From Opitutaceae bacterium (GTDB lineage Bacteria; Verrucomicrobiota; Verrucomicrobiia; Opitutales; Opitutaceae): a DNA stretch of 5,803 nucleotides. Position numbers and translations under genes: made by a program. Shown here piece by piece: positions 1 through 5,566 of this stretch (the first letter of the stretch is position 1; each line of letters opens with the position of its first letter). The stretch lies in the NCBI GenBank assembly GCA_031282705.1, contig JAITDF010000102.1, forward strand, positions 1 to 5,803, given 5' to 3'. The notes under the pieces are model-generated. The model saw nothing but the letters and a program-made list of their open reading frames with translations. It did not search any database and was not told where the DNA came from.

Positions 1-31
1 TGCTCCCGCCAAGTCCGAACTGATCGCGGCC

Positions 32-85
32 CGGAAAGCCCTATAGACCTGTTGCCCCGGGTCAACAGGTCGATAGGGCTTTCCG
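32..85. repeat. 54-bp near-perfect palindrome (long hairpin)
   Basis: The arms at 32-54 and 63-85 are reverse complements over 23 bp with one mismatch (A45 against G72). The spacer is 8 nt and contains the palindrome CCCGGG at 56-61. As RNA it would form a long stable stem. No T-run follows on the plus strand (GCAAATATCCC comes next), so it is not a classic intrinsic terminator. It could be an attenuating hairpin at the end of a gene left of the window, or a REP-like repeat. The structure is read directly; its role is unknown. Confidence 0.85.
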
Positions 86-126
86 CAAATATCCCAACTT
101 TTCCCTTGTTCGCCCAACACCGTAGC

Positions 127-189
127 TCTTTCCTCTTTCTCTTTCTCCCGGCCCACACCTGACGAAAGAAGAAAGAGAAAAAGGAAAGA
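127..189. repeat. Pyrimidine/purine inverted repeat
   Basis: A pyrimidine-only arm at 127-146 (TCTTTCCTCTTTCTCTTTCT) pairs with a purine-only arm at 170-189, with one mismatch (C135 against A181). The 23-nt spacer includes CCCGGCCC. The arms lie in longer strand-asymmetric tracts, pyrimidines from about 126 to 149 and purines from about 164 to 192. It could form a hairpin in RNA. No function can be assigned. It lies 40 bp from the palindrome at 32-85, with no gene between them. Confidence 0.75.
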
Positions 190-231
190 AGATTCGTCGC
201 TTATGTAGAGAGCCCGTGAAGCCTCGGAGCA

Positions 232-489
232 GCGGTGGTCAGCCCCGGAGGGGCGGCAGCTTTTCGCCGTGGGTGACGAGCGCAGCGAGGAACCCACGGA
301 AAACGTTGATTAAAACCCCGAGCCCCGGAGGGGCGGCGGCGCGTGCCGTTCGCGTCATCGCATTTCCCCGCCTTGCCCTCGCTGCCGCCCCTTCGGGGCT
401 CGGGGTTTTCTTGATGGATTCCGTGGGTTCCTCGCCGCGCTCGTCACCCGCGGCTAAAGGCTGACGCCCCTCCGGGGCTGACCACCGCC
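232..489. repeat. Large imperfect inverted repeat, arms about 109 bp
   Basis: The left arm 232-340 matches the reverse complement of 381-489 at roughly 85-90% by eye, with a 40-bp spacer at 341-380. Shared blocks include GGTCAGCCCCGGAGGGGCG, GGGTGACGAGCGC and GCGAGGAACCCACGGAA, then AAAACCCCGAGCCCC. The least conserved part is a 10-bp stretch around 301-311. Open frames cross it on both strands, but their proteins are Arg/Pro/Ala-rich, low in complexity and mirror each other, as expected from a palindrome rather than a gene. It is best read as a composite of REP-like units, possibly a non-autonomous mobile repeat. Confidence 0.8.
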
Positions 490-613
490 GCTGATGCCTC
501 CTCGGGGCTGAAACGCCGCGCTCGTCACCCACGGCCAAGGGCTGCCACCCCTTCGGGACTGGCCACCGCCGTTGCCGCCCCTTCGGGGCTGAAACGCCGC
601 GCCCCTCCGGGGA
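242..613. repeat. Cluster of GCCCC-NNN-GGGGC hairpin units
   Basis: A 13-nt mini-hairpin, five base pairs with a 3-nt loop, recurs in both orientations. The GGA-loop form is at 242-254 and 322-334. The TTC or TCC-loop form is at 387-399, 466-478 and 577-589. Degenerate copies lie at 496-508, 547-559 and 601-613. Several are followed or preceded by GGCGGC/GCCGCC and a GAAACGCCGCG or GGCAGC tail. The conserved stem with a variable loop resembles clustered REP sequences. This cluster, with 614-697, accounts for the gene-free stretch before the transposase remnant. Confidence 0.7.
433..571 (+). repeat. Direct repeat with 81-bp period
   Basis: The segment 433-490 recurs at 514-571, offset by 81 bp. 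Both copies begin CGCCGCGCTCGTCACCC, run through GG or GGG-CTG, carry one GC mini-hairpin, and end CCACCGCCG. The second copy is more diverged at its hairpin (ACCCCTTCGGGAC). The right arm of the large inverted repeat therefore appears to have been duplicated in tandem next to itself. Confidence 0.65.
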
Positions 614-697
614 TGAAAAGATCAAGTGCTGTCTCCGCTTCGCGGCGGCGCGATGCGGAATCCATTCAAAATAGCGGGGAACCAAATCATATTAATT

Positions 698-1378
698 CTA
701 CTTTGTTAAATTTTCACGCCGTTTTCGTCGCTCGACATCCTCTTTTCTCGCCCGGTGGCGGGCGCGCAGGGCGCCGGGCACCCCTTCCTCGGTGCGCGTC
801 TTGCGCGGGATGTAATAGGCCGGCAGTTCCACGATGTGGCACACGCTCGGCAGCGGGTAATCGTCCTTGAAGCCGATGCGTTCCTTCAGGCAGAACAATT
901 GCGCGAGGCGGCACAGCGCCATGTGGTGGCGCCAGCCGCGCCAGCCCCTCACTTCATAGTGCGCCATCCCCAATTCGTTCTTGGCGTCCTGAAAGGCTCG
1001 CTCGATGAAAAAGCGCTGGCCTTGCATGCAGGCCAGCCGTTCCCAACCCGTTTCTTCCGGCACGTTGCCCAGGCTGTAGTTATGGCTTCCGTCTTCCTCG
1101 CGGCGCACCACCAGCATGCAGCCGCGCGCCTCGCGGCCTTCCACGGCAGGCAGCCGCACTTTTTTGCCACACCCGCCGGCGCAGCGTCCCGCGCACGCTT
1201 TCGCGTTGCACCACCGTGCGCGATTCTGCCTCAAAGTATTTTTTGCCCGGTTGCTCCACGCTTTGTTGCGCGCTTTCACGCCGCAGCCGGGTTTTGTTTC
1301 CAGGGCGGCCCCGGCGCGGCTGCCCCGGCACGGCTTGCTCCGCGCAGGCGCGCGGGTCGCGTTCGCACACCTGATAAC
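698..1378 (-). pseudogene. IS4/IS701-type transposase remnant, truncated and frameshifted
   Basis: The minus strand encodes the C-terminal part of a DDE transposase in two frames. The upstream frame, from about 1378 to 1166, reads DPRACAEQAVPG ... RESVRGTLRRRVWQ. The downstream frame, 1165 to 698, reads CMLVVRREEDGSHNYSLGN, then QGQRFFIERAFQDAKNELG and HYEVRGWRGWRHHMAL. The R(3)E(6)K spacing of the IS4-group YREK signature is present (R-FFI-E-RAFQDA-K) and supplies the final catalytic Glu. The frames join at a run of six A's (minus strand; T1160-T1165 on plus). Removing one A would fuse them, so an indel in a homopolymer is the simplest cause. The N-terminal half, with both catalytic Asp residues, is missing: coding similarity stops next to the repeat at 1374. 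About 220 residues remain of a protein usually around 400-450 aa. It is almost certainly inactive. Family assignment rests on remembered motifs, not on a search. Confidence 0.85.
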
Positions 1379-1514
1379 TGATGTTACGCATTTCCGTCGT
1401 ACCGCAGGTTTCCAAACCTGCTTAAAAACTCACGCCTGGCCGCGAACCCGCAATCAGGCATGAGCTTCGAAGCAGACTTGGAAGTCTGCGGCACGACAGC
1501 GTCGCGTAACATCA
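1374..1514. repeat. REP-like element, two inverted copies
   Basis: TGATGTTACGC at 1379-1389 and GCGTAACATCA at 1504-1514 form perfect 11-bp terminal inverted repeats around 136 bp. Each half carries a hairpin: GCAGGTTT-CC-AAACCTGC at 1404-1421 and GCAGACTT-GG-AAGTCTGC at 1472-1489. The reverse complement of the right half aligns with the left half (TGATGTTACGC, then GTCGTRCCGCAG, then TTCCAA), so the element is two diverged copies pointing at each other. Stem changes are compensatory (GGTTT/AAACC against GACTT/AAGTC), which suggests that structure is what is conserved. It abuts the broken end of the transposase remnant and lies just upstream of the mscS-like gene. Confidence 0.8.
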
Positions 1515-1523
1515 CTTGGATAA

Positions 1524-1551
1524 TTGACACGGCGGGACGCATGGCTGCATT
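1524..1551 (+). promoter_or_regulatory. Weak candidate promoter for the mscS-like gene
   Basis: A perfect TTGACA lies at 1524-1529. A poor -10 match, TGCATT (1546-1551), follows 16 bp later. Transcription would start near 1558, upstream of the chosen start codon at 1583 but downstream of the other possible starts at 1460 and 1541. The -35 box is convincing and the -10 box is not. Confidence 0.25.
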
Positions 1552-1582
1552 TCAATGTCTCATTTTTCTCAACACTCCTCCC

Positions 1583-2920
1583 ATGCGCGCATTTTCCGTT
1601 TACCGGTTTCTCCGACAGGCATTTTTGCCCGCGATTTTTCTCGCCCTCGCTGCGGCTCTCCCCGCGCAAAATACCGGCGGTGCCGCCGGGCCCTCCTCCT
1701 CAGCACCCGCACCCACCGCCTCCGGCGCCAGCGCCACCACCGCCACCGCCAGCGCCGCCACCGAGCCGAACGCCGCCGCCGCCCTTGTCGGCCACCTCCA
1801 CGCCGCCGACCACATGACGGACACGCTCACCGGCTACCTCCTGCGCGCCATCGGCGTCGCCCCCGACAGCAACGCCGGCCGCTACCTCGCGGCGGTGTTC
1901 ATCGTGCTCGTCGCGTTCCTGCTCCGCCGCGTCGTCATCCGCGCCGCCTTCGTCCTCATCAACCGCCTCCTCGCCAAGCTCGACAGCGGCCTTTGCGTCC
2001 GCCTCTCCAACGCCCTCGAAAAAACGCTGGCGCTGGTCGTGGTCATCATCGGCTGCGTGCTCGCGCTCAAAGTCCTGCACCCGCCCTCGGCGGCCAGCCG
2101 CAGCCTCAATTACGTGCAGGCCGTCGCCGTCATGTTCGCGCTGTTCTGGTTCGCGCTGCGCGTGACCGGCGCGGTCGCCGACCACCTGCACGCGCTGGCG
2201 CGGCGGAACGGCCTCGGCGTCGCCGCCTTCATGCCGTGGATTAAAAACGCGCTCATCGCCATCGTGTTTGTGTTCGGCGCGCTGACCATCGCGCAGGGGC
2301 TGGGGATGAACGTGAGCGCCTTTCTCGCCGGCCTCGGCATCGGCGGCCTGGCCATCGCCCTGGCCGCGCAGGACACGGTGGCCAACGTCTTCGGCGCCGT
2401 CGTCGTGGCCGTTGACCAGCCCTTCCGCATCGGCGAGACGGTGCAGATCGGCGCCTTCACCGGCACGGTCGAGCATGTCGGCATCCGCTCGACCCGCCTG
2501 CGCACCGCGCAGAAAACGCTCGTGACAATCCCCAACAAGACGATGGCCTCGGAAAACATCGTCAACCTCTCCCGCGTCACCCAGCACCGCGTGGAAATCA
2601 CCATCGGCCTCACCTACGACACGACGGCCTCGCAGCTTGAGGAAATCGTCGCCGAAATCGCACGCATCGCACGCGCCGACGCCGACGTGGACCCCGCCTC
2701 CGTCACCGCGCAATTCACCAACTTCAACGCCAGCTCGCTCGACATCTGGCTGCTGTTCCTGACGAAAACGGCGGCGCACCCGCCGCTGCCCGCGAAGCAG
2801 CGCGTGAGCCTGGCCATCATGCGCGCGGTCGGACAGCGCGGCCTCTCGTTCGCATTCCCGACGCAAACCATCGAACTCGGCACCGGCGCCGCGAAGGCGC
2901 TGGGGAAAACCCAGGCGTGA
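1583..2920 (+). CDS. MscS-family mechanosensitive ion channel
   Basis: This 445-aa inner-membrane channel probably opens under membrane tension to release solutes during osmotic down-shock. Residues 1-28 look like a signal peptide (basic YRFLRQ, hydrophobic core, LPA-Q cleavage site). Residues 30-66 are an Ala/Pro/Ser/Thr-rich linker. Predicted membrane helices lie near 101-117, 147-164, 178-197 and 219-239. The pore helix and start of the beta domain follow at about 243-290, with GLAIALAAQDTVANVFGAVV and then DQPFRIGETVQIG, the family's hallmark. The beta domain contains GTVEHVGIRSTRLRT and TIPNKTMASENIVNLSR. The alpha/beta C-terminal domain runs to about residue 430. E. coli MscS is 286 aa, so this is a medium-length member with extra N-terminal helices. 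Start choice: the frame is open back to 1460, but those 41 residues are encoded by the REP-like repeat and by a stretch without signal-peptide character. No clear ribosome site precedes 1583. It converges with leuD. The exact subfamily and gating ion are not decidable. Confidence 0.92.
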   Translation: MRAFSVYRFLRQAFLPAIFLALAAALPAQNTGGAAGPSSSAPAPTASGASATTATASAATEPNAAAALVGHLHAADHMTDTLTGYLLRAIGVAPDSNAGRYLAAVFIVLVAFLLRRVVIRAAFVLINRLLAKLDSGLCVRLSNALEKTLALVVVIIGCVLALKVLHPPSAASRSLNYVQAVAVMFALFWFALRVTGAVADHLHALARRNGLGVAAFMPWIKNALIAIVFVFGALTIAQGLGMNVSAFLAGLGIGGLAIALAAQDTVANVFGAVVVAVDQPFRIGETVQIGAFTGTVEHVGIRSTRLRTAQKTLVTIPNKTMASENIVNLSRVTQHRVEITIGLTYDTTASQLEEIVAEIARIARADADVDPASVTAQFTNFNASSLDIWLLFLTKTAAHPPLPAKQRVSLAIMRAVGQRGLSFAFPTQTIELGTGAAKALGKTQA

Positions 2921-2922
2921 TA

Positions 2923-2987
2923 ATAACTGATGTTACGCGGCGGAAGCAGGCTTGGAAGCCTGCCGTGCGCCAGGCCGCGCAACATTA
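2923..2987. repeat. Single-hairpin REP-like element, possible shared terminator
   Basis: ATAACTGATGTTACGC at 2923-2938 is identical over 16 bp to 1374-1389. The right end, GCGCAACATTA (2977-2987), matches the other element's right terminus at 9 of 11 positions. Between them is a perfect hairpin, GCAGGCTT-GG-AAGCCTGC (2946-2963). It fills the 71-bp gap between the stops of the convergent mscS-like gene (2920) and leuD (2992). It could therefore stop or protect both transcripts, although no T-run follows the stem. Membership of one repeat family with 1374-1514 is clear; the terminator role is inferred from position. Confidence 0.75.
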
Positions 2988-2991
2988 CCTC

Positions 2992-3627
2992 TCAACTTAA
3001 ACTTCCGCTTCGCGCCGCCAGATAGGGCAGCTTTTCGCGCAGGGCGAGGACGGCCTCGCGGCCTTCCATCAGTTCGCCGATGGCGTCCCAGCGGCCGTGC
3101 ACCAGCGCGTCGCGGGCGCTTTCGCGCTGGGTGATGGCGATTTTGTCGCCGGCACCGGCGCCGAAGCGGGCCTCCATTTTTTCGAGGTCAACAACGATTT
3201 CTTGCGCGGGGTTGCTTTCGATGGCGGCGGCGATTTTCGCGATGTCCTCGCGCGCCGCGTTCACGCAGGGGATGCCGAGCGTGGTGCTGTTGCCGAAAAA
3301 TATCTCGGCGAAGTTTTCCGCGATGACGGCGCGGAAGCCGGCCTTGTGGATGGCCTGCGGGGCGTGCTCGCGCGAGCTGCCGCAGCCGAAATTCGCGCCG
3401 GAGAGCAGGATGGTCGCGCCCTTGTGCTCGGGGCGGTCAATCGGGTGCGCCGGGACGACGGGCCGGCCGTCGGGCGTGTGGCGCACGTCGAAGAAAAGAT
3501 ATGCGCCGAGCCCGTCGAAGGTGACGCACTTCATGAAGCGCGCCGGGATGATGCGGTCGGTGTCGATGTCGTTGCCGGGCACGTAAACGCCGCGGCCGGC
3601 GACCTGGGTGATTTTTGCTAATGACAT
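2992..3627 (-). CDS. leuD: 3-isopropylmalate dehydratase, small subunit
   Basis: This is the small subunit (211 aa, usual length about 200) of isopropylmalate isomerase. The cytoplasmic LeuCD enzyme converts 2-isopropylmalate to 3-isopropylmalate through the dehydrated intermediate, the second step specific to leucine biosynthesis. LeuD supplies the swivelling domain that completes the active site. Visible signatures are GNDIDTDRIIPARF (residues 18-31), GANFGCGSSREHAPQAI (77-93), and AENFAEIFFGNSTTLGIPCV (103-122). Start choice: the frame is open for 19 more codons, to 3684, but family proteins begin close to MSLAKITQVAGRGVYVPGNDID, and the upstream codons run through an 8-bp tandem repeat. 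No clear Shine-Dalgarno precedes 3627. It lies downstream of leuC on the same strand, separated by an unusual 324 bp filled with a repeat. No inactivating change is seen. Confidence 0.97.
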   Translation of the reverse strand: MSLAKITQVAGRGVYVPGNDIDTDRIIPARFMKCVTFDGLGAYLFFDVRHTPDGRPVVPAHPIDRPEHKGATILLSGANFGCGSSREHAPQAIHKAGFRAVIAENFAEIFFGNSTTLGIPCVNAAREDIAKIAAAIESNPAQEIVVDLEKMEARFGAGAGDKIAITQRESARDALVHGRWDAIGELMEGREAVLALREKLPYLAARSGSLS

Positions 3628-3640
3628 GGGAGTTATTGGT

Positions 3641-3664
3641 TGAATGGGTGAGTGGGTGAATGGG
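3641..3664 (+). repeat. 8-bp tandem repeat, three units
   Basis: TGAATGGG, TGAGTGGG and TGAATGGG are adjacent. The array begins 13 bp upstream of the leuD start codon, inside its untranslated leader. Short arrays like this can change length by slippage. On the leuD-sense strand it reads CCCATTCA / CCCACTCA, which gives no ribosome-binding sequence. Confidence 0.6.
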
Positions 3665-3676
3665 AGGCGGACTTGG

Positions 3677-3946
3677 CTGTCCACGGGTTACACGGATTTA
3701 CGCAGATTATTGGGAGCCTCTAAAAATTCATTTTGAACAGAAGGAAACAAAGGGAACGAAGATAAAAACAAAGAAAACCTTGGTTTAACGGCTGGCTTGA
3801 AATTTGTTACCAAAAACCGATTGGTATAAATCAAGGCAAGCATCTCTCTGTTGCGCTTCGTTCTCTTTGCTGCCTTCTGTTCAATTTTTAGAGGTTCCCC
3901 CATTATAGATTATGACATGAAAAAATCTGCATTAATCCGTGGGCAG
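3677..3946. repeat. Long inverted-repeat element between leuC and leuD
   Basis: The inner arms are 3712-3761 and 3856-3900. The reverse complement of the right arm matches the left arm (CCTCTAAAAATT, GAACAGAAGG, CAAAG, GAACGAAG) apart from a 5-nt indel and a few substitutions. The outer arms are weaker: CTGTCCACGG ... GCAGATT (3677-3708) against AATCTGC ... CCGTGGGCAG (3924-3946). The central 94 bp carries a smaller stem, TACCAA/TTGGTA (3808-3826). The element is AT-rich compared with the flanking genes. A 71-codon open frame on the minus strand (3903-3688) follows the repeat and has no domain character, so I do not call it a gene. The layout resembles a MITE or other non-autonomous repeat. 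It splits an otherwise typical leuCD pair and accounts for almost all of the 324-bp gap. Confidence 0.75.
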
Positions 3947-3951
3947 TTCTT

Positions 3952-5361
3952 TTATATTCCAAACACCTCCCGCGCGTCGCTGACTTTGCCGGTGAGGGCG
4001 GCGGCGGCGACCATGAGCGGGCTCATCAAAATGGTGCGCCCGGTGATGCTGCCCTGGCGGCCCTTGAAGTTGCGGTTCGATGAGCTGGCGCAAATCTGGT
4101 CGCCGACGAGTTTGTCGGGGTTCATCGCGAGGCACATCGAGCAGCCCGCGCCGCGCCACTCGAAGCCGGCGTCGGCAAAGACCTTGTCCAGGCCGAGCTT
4201 CGCGGCCTGGAGCGCGACGATTTGCGAGCCGGGCACGGCGATGGCCTTCACGCCGGGCGCGACTTTTTTGCCCTTCACGAACTTCGCCACCTCCTGGAAA
4301 TCGGAGAGGCGCCCGTTGGTGCAGGAGCCGAGGAAGGCGACGTTGACGGGGGTGCCCTTGATGGGCGCGCCGGGCCGGAGTTTCATGTAGGCGAGCGCCT
4401 CCTCGATGGAGGCTTTCTCGTCGGCCGCGGCGGCCTTCGCGGGATCGGGGATGTTTTCGCCGATGGCCACGCCCTGGCCGGGGTTGATGCCCCACGTGAC
4501 GGTCGGGGCGATGCCGGCGGCGTCAATGACCACGATGTCGTCGTAGTGGCAGCCGGGATCGGAGGCGAAGGATTTCCAGCGGGCCACGGCGGCGTCCCAC
4601 GCGGCGCCCTTGGGCGCGTAGGGGCGGCCTTCTAGATACTTGAAGGTGGTCCCGTCGGGGTTGACGTAGCCGACGCGCGCGCCGCCTTCGATGGACATGT
4701 TGCACACGGTCATGCGCTCCTCCATGCTGAAGGCGTCGAAGGTCGTGCCGGCGTATTCGTAGGCGTAGCCGGTGCCGCCGTTGACGCCGAGCGCGCGGAT
4801 GATGTGCAGGATGACGTCCTTCGCGTAAACGCCGGGGCGCAGCCTGCCGTTGACCTCGACGCGGCGGACCTTGAGCGGCGAGAGCGCCATGGTCTGCGTG
4901 GCGAGGATGTCGCGTATCTGCGTGGTGCCGATGCCGAGGGCGACCGCGCCGAACGCGCCGTGCGTCGAGGTGTGCGAGTCGCCGCAGGCGATGGTGGTGC
5001 CGGGCTGCGTGATGCCCTGCTCGGGGCCGACGATGTGCACGATGCCCTGGCAGCCGGTCGCGCGGTCGAAGAAGGTGATGCCGTTTGCGGCGCAGTTTTT
5101 GCGCAGCTCGTCCATCATGGCCTGCGCGAGCGGGTCGGCGTAGGGCTCGACGAGCCGGTCGGTGGGCACGATGTGGTCAACCGTCGCAAACGTGCGGTGC
5201 GGCATGAGGACTTTCAAGCCGAGGTCGCGCAACATGCCGAAGGCCTGCGGGCTGGTCACCTCGTGGATGAGGTGCGTGCCGATGAGCAGTTGCGTCTGGC
5301 CGTTGGCCAGCCGGCGGACGGCGTGGGCGTCCCAGACTTTTTGGAATAATGACTTTGGCAT
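3952..5361 (-). CDS. leuC: 3-isopropylmalate dehydratase, large subunit
   Basis: This is the large subunit (469 aa, normal for bacterial LeuC) of isopropylmalate isomerase, an aconitase-superfamily enzyme holding a 4Fe-4S cluster. With LeuD it isomerises 2-isopropylmalate to 3-isopropylmalate in leucine biosynthesis. The cluster ligands are visible: C347 in FLGSCTNGR (343-351), and C407 and C410 in GAGCSMCLAMNPD (404-416). The superfamily substrate and cluster region IACGDSHTSTHGAFGAVALG lies at 124-143. The N-terminus MPKSLFQKVWDAHAV is typical for the family. Start choice: the frame is open to 5415, but those 18 extra codons lie upstream of the likely transcription start near 5399, and the family usually begins at MPKSLF. 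No strong Shine-Dalgarno is present. It is transcribed toward leuD, which follows after the inverted-repeat element. No defects are seen. Confidence 0.98.
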   Translation of the reverse strand: MPKSLFQKVWDAHAVRRLANGQTQLLIGTHLIHEVTSPQAFGMLRDLGLKVLMPHRTFATVDHIVPTDRLVEPYADPLAQAMMDELRKNCAANGITFFDRATGCQGIVHIVGPEQGITQPGTTIACGDSHTSTHGAFGAVALGIGTTQIRDILATQTMALSPLKVRRVEVNGRLRPGVYAKDVILHIIRALGVNGGTGYAYEYAGTTFDAFSMEERMTVCNMSIEGGARVGYVNPDGTTFKYLEGRPYAPKGAAWDAAVARWKSFASDPGCHYDDIVVIDAAGIAPTVTWGINPGQGVAIGENIPDPAKAAAADEKASIEEALAYMKLRPGAPIKGTPVNVAFLGSCTNGRLSDFQEVAKFVKGKKVAPGVKAIAVPGSQIVALQAAKLGLDKVFADAGFEWRGAGCSMCLAMNPDKLVGDQICASSSNRNFKGRQGSITGRTILMSPLMVAAAALTGKVSDAREVFGI

Positions 5362-5398
5362 AAACGTGCGGATGTTTGAGCGGATGACCGTAAAAAAA

Positions 5399-5426
5399 CA
5401 AAGTGATTTTATCACAAAGTTACTTT
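5399..5426 (-). promoter_or_regulatory. Likely leuC promoter with overlapping palindromes
   Basis: On the minus strand an extended -10 box, TGATAAAAT, lies at 5406-5414 with the hexamer TAAAAT at 5406-5411. A start near 5399 would give a leader of about 38 nt before the leuC ATG at 5361. The -35 region (TTTCTG, 17 bp upstream) is weak, as is common with extended -10 promoters. Two small perfect palindromes sit here: GTGAT-TTT-ATCAC (5403-5415), covering the -10, and AAAGT-T-ACTTT (5416-5426), in the spacer. They are well placed for a repressor, but no known leucine regulator site is recognisable. No leader peptide or T-box-like structure is evident. Confidence 0.5.
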
Positions 5427-5450
5427 AACAGAAATACTCATTTGGTCGTG

Positions 5451-5559
5451 ATTGATGCCGGCAAGGCATCAATTTCGCTCCATTGTGGAAGCAGCATCCC
5501 GCCACCTTGCCCGGTTCTAAAATGCCCCGGTAAGAAGTGGCGGGACATCGTTTCGCTCC
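5451..5559. repeat. Two hairpins sharing a TTTCGCTCC tail
   Basis: The first hairpin is ATTGATGCC-GGCAA-GGCATCAAT (5451-5473), a perfect 9-bp stem whose right arm runs into TTTCGCTCC (5473-5481). The second is TCCCGCCAC (5497-5505) paired with GTGGCGGGA (5537-5545). It continues inward with CTTGCC/GGTAAG (5506-5511/5529-5534, one G-T pair) past a 2-nt bulge, and is followed by CATCG and TTTCGCTCC (5551-5559). Each unit is thus a hairpin plus the same tail, 78 bp apart, with unrelated stems. They lie upstream of leuC, beyond its likely promoter, and could be REP-like repeats or the end of an unannotated RNA. No protein-coding sequence is apparent in 5362-5729. Confidence 0.65.
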
Positions 5560-5566
5560 CGTCCTT

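Noticed and set aside
2..46. Possible C-terminus of a gene entering from the left (APAKSELIAARKAL then TAG)
   Set aside because: The 14 codons have a plausible composition, but the frame is too short to support a gene and its end overlaps the left arm of the 32-85 palindrome. More sequence to the left would decide it.
32..189. CRISPR-like array formed by the repeats at the left end
   Set aside because: The repeats are single inverted pairs, not regularly spaced direct repeats with unique spacers, and no cas gene is present.
239..685. 148-codon minus-strand frame, and an 82-codon plus-strand frame, over the GC-hairpin cluster
   Set aside because: The translations are low-complexity and repeat themselves (GVSAPxxxQRRWxxPxG), which follows from the inverted and direct DNA repeats. 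No domain or start signal is visible.
755..1381. 208-codon plus-strand frame across the transposase remnant
   Set aside because: It is antisense to recognisable transposase motifs and has no domain character of its own.
1700..2866. 388-codon minus-strand frame antisense to the mscS-like gene
   Set aside because: The Asp/Gly/Arg/Val-rich product is typical of the antisense of GC-rich coding DNA. The plus-strand frame has clear MscS motifs.
3688..3903. 71-codon minus-strand frame between leuC and leuD
   Set aside because: It lies within the inverted-repeat element, reads through both arms, and shows no family features. It is best explained as a by-product of the repeat.
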